37,304 nt of DNA, from the NCBI GenBank assembly GCA_902806415.1, contig CADCWN010000108.1, positions 1 through 37,304 of the forward strand. Direction: 5' to 3'. Shown here one piece after another: positions 34,870 to 37,304 of the stretch (its first letter is position 1; each line of letters opens with the position of its first letter). The position numbers and the translations under genes were made by a program. The stretch is from an uncultured Thermomicrobiales bacterium (GTDB taxonomy: Bacteria; Chloroflexota; Chloroflexia; Thermomicrobiales; CADCWN01). The notes below the pieces were generated by a model that had not been told where the DNA came from, did not search any database, and saw nothing but the letters and a program-made list of their open reading frames with translations.

Positions 34870-36357
34870 GTGGTAGACATCATCGCACCAGAGATCGATG
34901 CCGGGGCGCTCACCCCGCTATTCGTCGTGGCGGCCGGGGCGCTGATCGTGCTGCTGCTCGATCTCTTCATCCCGCCGGGTCGCCGCTCGTTCCTGGGCTA
35001 CTTCGCGCTCGGGACGACCCTCGTGGCGCTCGCCACCTGCGTGCCGCTCTGGAACAACGGTCGCCTCGCCTTCTCCGACATGGTGCGGGTCGATAATTTC
35101 GCGATCTTCTTCGCGATCGTCACCCTCGGCGCGACCGCCCTGTCGATCCTGCTGGCGATCGATTACATCCAACTGGCCGACATCAATCTCGGCGAATATC
35201 ACCCGCTGGTCCTCTTCACCGCCGTCGGGATGCTCCTGCTCGTCTTCGCCAACGATCTGGTCCTCTTCTTCATCGGGCTGGAAATCCTCTCGATCGGGCT
35301 CTATATCCTGGCCGGGTTCATCCGCGGTAACCGCCGCTCCGAGGAAGCCGCGATCAAATATTTCTTACTCGGCTCCTTCTCGTTCGGATTCCTCGTCTAC
35401 GGCACCTCGCTGATCTACGGTGCCAGCGGCACGACCAATTTCACGGCGCTAGCGACGGCGCTGGGCGACGACCAGGTCCGCACGAGTCCGTTGATGTTGG
35501 TCGGGCTGGCGCTGGTCCTGGTCGGCTTCGGCTTCAAACTCGCCCTGGCCCCGTTCCACAGCTGGACACCCGATGTCTACAGCGGCGCGCCGACGAGCGT
35601 GACCGCCTTCATGTCGGTCGGCACGAAGGTTGCCACCTTCGCCGCGCTGCTGCGCCTGGTCCTCACCGGCGTCCCCACCCTGCGCGAGAACTGGGCACCG
35701 GCCCTCTGGGCGCTGGCGGTGGTGACGATGATCGTCGGCAATGTCGCGGCGGTGACGCAGCGCAATATCAAGCGGATGCTGGCCTATTCCAGCATTGGGC
35801 AGGCGGGTTACATCCTCGTCGCGGTCGTCGCCTCCGACAGCCCGCGCCGCGACACCAGCGCCGATGCGGTGCAGAGCGTCCTCTTCTATCTCCTGGCCTA
35901 CACCTTCATGAACATCGGCGCCTTCGCCGTGGTGATCGCCCTGGCGCGCGTCGGTCGGGAACGCCTCGACCTCACCACCGACTATGTCGGCGTGGCCCGG
36001 CGACACCCGTTCCTGGCGGGGGCGCTCGCCTTTTTTATGCTCTCGCTCGGCGGGATCCCGCCGACGGCCGGTTTCATCGCCAAACTGACCGTCTTCCGGG
36101 CGGCGGTCGCGGCGGACTACTGGCACCTGGCGCTCGTCGGCGTCATCACCAGCGTGATCGCCCTCGCCTTCTACCTGCGCGTGATCGTCCTGATGTACTC
36201 GCGCGCCGACGAGGAAATAGACGACCTGCCCCGGTCCGTGCCCGCCCCCCTGGCGGTCGTCCTGGCGGTCTGCGTGCTCATGACCCTGCAGATGGGTATC
36301 CTGCCCGCATTCTCGCTCGATTGGGCGCAGCAGGCGCTCTTCGTCGTCTCGCGCTGA
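34870..36357 (+). CDS. nuoN: NADH-quinone oxidoreductase subunit N
   Basis: The 495-residue antiporter-like subunit ND2, last gene of the operon. It shows NDLVLFFIGLEILSIGLYIL with the helix 5 Glu, FGFKLALAPFHSWTPDVYSG with the channel Lys, and MLAYSSIGQAGYILVAV. The start is GTG 34870 with GGGGGG about 9 bases upstream. No strong terminator follows; GACGCGG/CCGCGTC (36372-36378 with 36395-36401) can form a 7-bp hairpin without a U-run. Confidence 0.95.
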   Translation: MVDIIAPEIDAGALTPLFVVAAGALIVLLLDLFIPPGRRSFLGYFALGTTLVALATCVPLWNNGRLAFSDMVRVDNFAIFFAIVTLGATALSILLAIDYIQLADINLGEYHPLVLFTAVGMLLLVFANDLVLFFIGLEILSIGLYILAGFIRGNRRSEEAAIKYFLLGSFSFGFLVYGTSLIYGASGTTNFTALATALGDDQVRTSPLMLVGLALVLVGFGFKLALAPFHSWTPDVYSGAPTSVTAFMSVGTKVATFAALLRLVLTGVPTLRENWAPALWALAVVTMIVGNVAAVTQRNIKRMLAYSSIGQAGYILVAVVASDSPRRDTSADAVQSVLFYLLAYTFMNIGAFAVVIALARVGRERLDLTTDYVGVARRHPFLAGALAFFMLSLGGIPPTAGFIAKLTVFRAAVAADYWHLALVGVITSVIALAFYLRVIVLMYSRADEEIDDLPRSVPAPLAVVLAVCVLMTLQMGILPAFSLDWAQQALFVVSR

Positions 36358-36411
36358 GCGGTCGCACGCCGGACGCGGTGTTCAGCCACGATCGCCGCGT
36401 CAGCGCCGCGA

Positions 36412-36440
36412 TTGACGCCGTAAATGACGCCGACTATACT
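36412..36440 (+). promoter_or_regulatory. Promoter of tRNA-Pro
   Basis: TTGACG (36412-36417), 17 bases, TATACT (36435-36440): near-consensus sigma-70 boxes, about 20 bases before the tRNA gene. Confidence 0.8.
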
Positions 36441-36460
36441 TGCCGCTGCGAAACGGCTCG

Positions 36461-36535
36461 CGGGGTGTAGCGCAGGGGTAGCGCGCGGCGTTTGGGACGC
36501 TGAGGTCGCTGGTTCAAATCCAGTCACCCCGACCA
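36461..36535 (+). tRNA. tRNA-Pro (anticodon TGG)
   Basis: A complete cloverleaf. The acceptor arm CGGGGTG pairs with CACCCCG (C1-G72, typical of tRNA-Pro). The D-arm is GCGC/GCGC, the anticodon loop is TTTGGGA with TGG, and the T-arm is CTGG/CCAG around TTCAAAT. The discriminator A and an encoded CCA follow. Length is 75 bases including CCA. Confidence 0.95.
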
Positions 36536-36622
36536 ACGTACTTTTTCCACATTCCAGGGCGCGCCTGACGACTTGTCATTCTTCCCTCGGTCGGAATTGC
36601 CCTCTTGGAGCTGCGCGCTCGA

Positions 36623-36650
36623 TTGACTTTCCGAGGGGTTCGGCTATACT
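36623..36650 (+). promoter_or_regulatory. Promoter of the tRNA-Thr-half RNA unit
   Basis: TTGACT (36623-36628), 16 bases, TATACT (36645-36650), of the same strength and style as the tRNA-Pro promoter. Transcription would start near 36657. Confidence 0.65.
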
Positions 36651-36762
36651 TTCCCGAGTGTGATGACAGTCTGACTACGAAAAACAGGAGGGATAGTCAC
36701 AACATTGAGGGCTATGGCAGCCCTGTCAAACGACATTTTCCGCATGCAGACACCAAATACGC

Positions 36763-36800
36763 GCCGACCTAGCTCAGTTGGCAGAGCAGCTGTTTCGTAA
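36763..36800 (+). pseudogene. 5' half of tRNA-Thr (CGT), ending at the anticodon loop
   Basis: GCCGACC (acceptor 5' strand), TA, D-arm GCTC-AGTTGGCA-GAGC, the 5' anticodon stem GCTGT and the complete loop TTCGTAA (anticodon CGT at 36796-36798) are perfect tRNA-Thr sequence. The next bases should be ACAGC, the variable loop and the T-arm; instead unrelated sequence follows, and no 3' half occurs before the window ends. The break is exactly between loop position 38 and stem position 39. A tyrosine recombinase gene starts 294 bases downstream. Confidence 0.8.
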
Positions 36801-36826
36801 GAAGCCACTCCCCGACGGCGCGTTTG

Positions 36827-36869
36827 ACCCCTCTCGGGATGCGGAAATGGCATTCTGGCGGGGTTTTTT
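36827..36869 (+). terminator. Rho-independent terminator after the tRNA-Thr half
   Basis: CCCC (36828-36831) and GGGG (36860-36863) close a structure with an inner stem GGATGC/GCATTC (36837-36842 with 36850-36855, one G-T) around GGAAATG, followed by TTTTTT. Between 36870 and 37094 no gene is seen; a 10-bp direct repeat GACCCCTCTC occurs at 36826-36835 and 36940-36949. Confidence 0.7.
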
Positions 36870-37094
36870 GTTATCCGATCCTCACCCTGATTTGGGCCGG
36901 ACAGTCGCTCTCCCGGTGGCTCCCGCTTGACGCCGATCGGACCCCTCTCCTTCACCCAGATGGCACCGGGTCGTCCCCGGCTAGTCCCATGCGCGTCCCC
37001 GGTTGGTCTCGCCCGTGTCCCCTCGTTTGACGCGGGCGGGGCCTCCTGGTACGCCAATAGGGAGCGCCGGTGGCGCGTACAATGGAGGGGTCCC

Positions 37095-37304
37095 ATGCTG
37101 CTGTCCGCCCTCGTCGACGAGTTCCTGCTCGACTGCCGGTCCCGCCGCCTGGCGCCGAAGACGGTGTCCTGGTACGGGGCCAACCTGCGCTACTTCCGGG
37201 AGTGGCTGGCGGCCGTGGGCCAGCCCGACGCCCTCGCCACCTTCACCCTGGCGCATGGTCGGCGCTACAGCCAGTGGCTGACCGAGCGCACCGCCCGCCG
37301 CGCC
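37095..37304 (+). CDS. Tyrosine recombinase/integrase, N-terminal part
   Basis: The first 70 residues are present; the gene runs off the right edge. The sequence fits the SAM-like core-binding domain of tyrosine recombinases: LVDEFLLDCRSRRLAPKTV, WYGANLRYFREWL, and FTLAHGRRYSQWLTE, comparable with the N-terminus of XerC/XerD and phage integrases. The catalytic domain (R-H-R-Y) lies outside. ATG 37095 has GGAGGGG 4 bases before it, and TACAAT (37078-37083) could be a -10 box giving an almost leaderless mRNA. The location beside an interrupted tRNA gene suggests the integrase of an integrated element that extends to the right. Confidence 0.8.
   Translation, partial: MLLSALVDEFLLDCRSRRLAPKTVSWYGANLRYFREWLAAVGQPDALATFTLAHGRRYSQWLTERTARRA

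Larger units (their letters stand above)
36657..36869 (+). ncRNA. Candidate structured RNA containing a tRNA-Thr half
   Basis: Between a consensus promoter and a U-run terminator lies about 210 bases with several possible helices. These are TGACTA/TAGTCA (36672-36677 with 36694-36699), GGGCT/AGCCC (36709-36713 with 36719-36723), an outer 11-bp helix with one bulge (36734-36745 with 36839-36849), an inner perfect 8-bp helix (36759-36766 with 36816-36823) and the tRNA D-hairpin (36772-36787) inside. No convincing protein is encoded. The outer helix competes with the terminator stem. This matches no RNA family I know; a broken tRNA transcript at an integration junction is the main alternative. 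Confidence 0.4.

Noticed and set aside
36372..36401. GACGCGG/CCGCGTC hairpin as terminator of the nuo operon
   Set aside because: Only 7 bp with a 16-base loop and no U-run; not convincing as a terminator.
36705..36800. A short ORF from TTG 36705 ending in the tRNA-Thr loop (TAA)
   Set aside because: Its end is simply translated tRNA sequence, and the AGGAGG at 36686-36691 is too far from any good start codon.
36801..37094. A group I or other intron in the tRNA-Thr anticodon loop
   Set aside because: The break is between positions 38 and 39, not the usual group I sites in bacterial tRNAs, and no 3' half of the tRNA is found downstream in the window.

Overview
The window is GC-rich bacterial DNA with tightly packed genes, strong purine-rich ribosome binding sites and many GTG/TTG starts. 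The gene set (a bacterial XPB helicase, a one-locus nuoA-N operon, heptanucleotide intergenic repeats, a Uma2-family gene) fits a member of the Chloroflexota, perhaps close to Thermomicrobia. That assignment is inference from gene content; there is no rRNA in the window to settle it.

Layout. 1-3736, minus strand: the start of a beta-hydroxyacid-dehydrogenase-type oxidoreductase, an MFS transporter and an XPB-like DNA helicase. 3888-6374: gyrA, divergent from the helicase with overlapping promoters and ended by a near-perfect terminator. 6489-10986: a cassette that looks acquired. It has a leader peptide with an attenuator hairpin, the wreck of a Tet(M)/Tet(W)-type ribosomal protection GTPase, two overlapping ABC half-exporters forming a heterodimer with one degenerate ATP site, and a small ABM-domain protein. 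11121-20136: housekeeping and accessory metabolism: a uronate-dehydrogenase-like SDR, a GNAT acetyltransferase, ndk, an unusual histidine phosphatase/NAD(P)HX dehydratase fusion, an APC-superfamily permease, a classical SDR and a seven-bladed lactonase.

20396-36357: a small two-helix membrane protein followed by all fourteen respiratory complex I genes in the order A B C D E F G H I J K L M N. NuoE/F/G form the NADH-oxidising module, NuoB/C/D/I the quinone-reducing connecting module and NuoA/H/J/K/L/M/N the proton-pumping membrane arm. Four intergenic gaps (D/E, F/G, H/I, J/K) carry inverted arrays of 7-bp repeats in two flavours, and a Uma2-family gene broken by one nonsense codon sits between nuoI and nuoJ.

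36412-37304: a tRNA-Pro(TGG) with a consensus promoter. After it comes a second promoter-to-terminator unit that contains only the 5' half of a tRNA-Thr(CGT), ending exactly at the anticodon loop and enclosed by two nested helices. The start of a tyrosine recombinase follows, so the right edge is probably the beginning of an integrated element.

The items most worth a second look are the ribosomal-protection leader and pseudogene, the tRNA-half RNA unit beside the integrase, the phosphatase/NnrD fusion, the heptamer arrays in the nuo operon, and the glycine at the quinolone-resistance position of GyrA.
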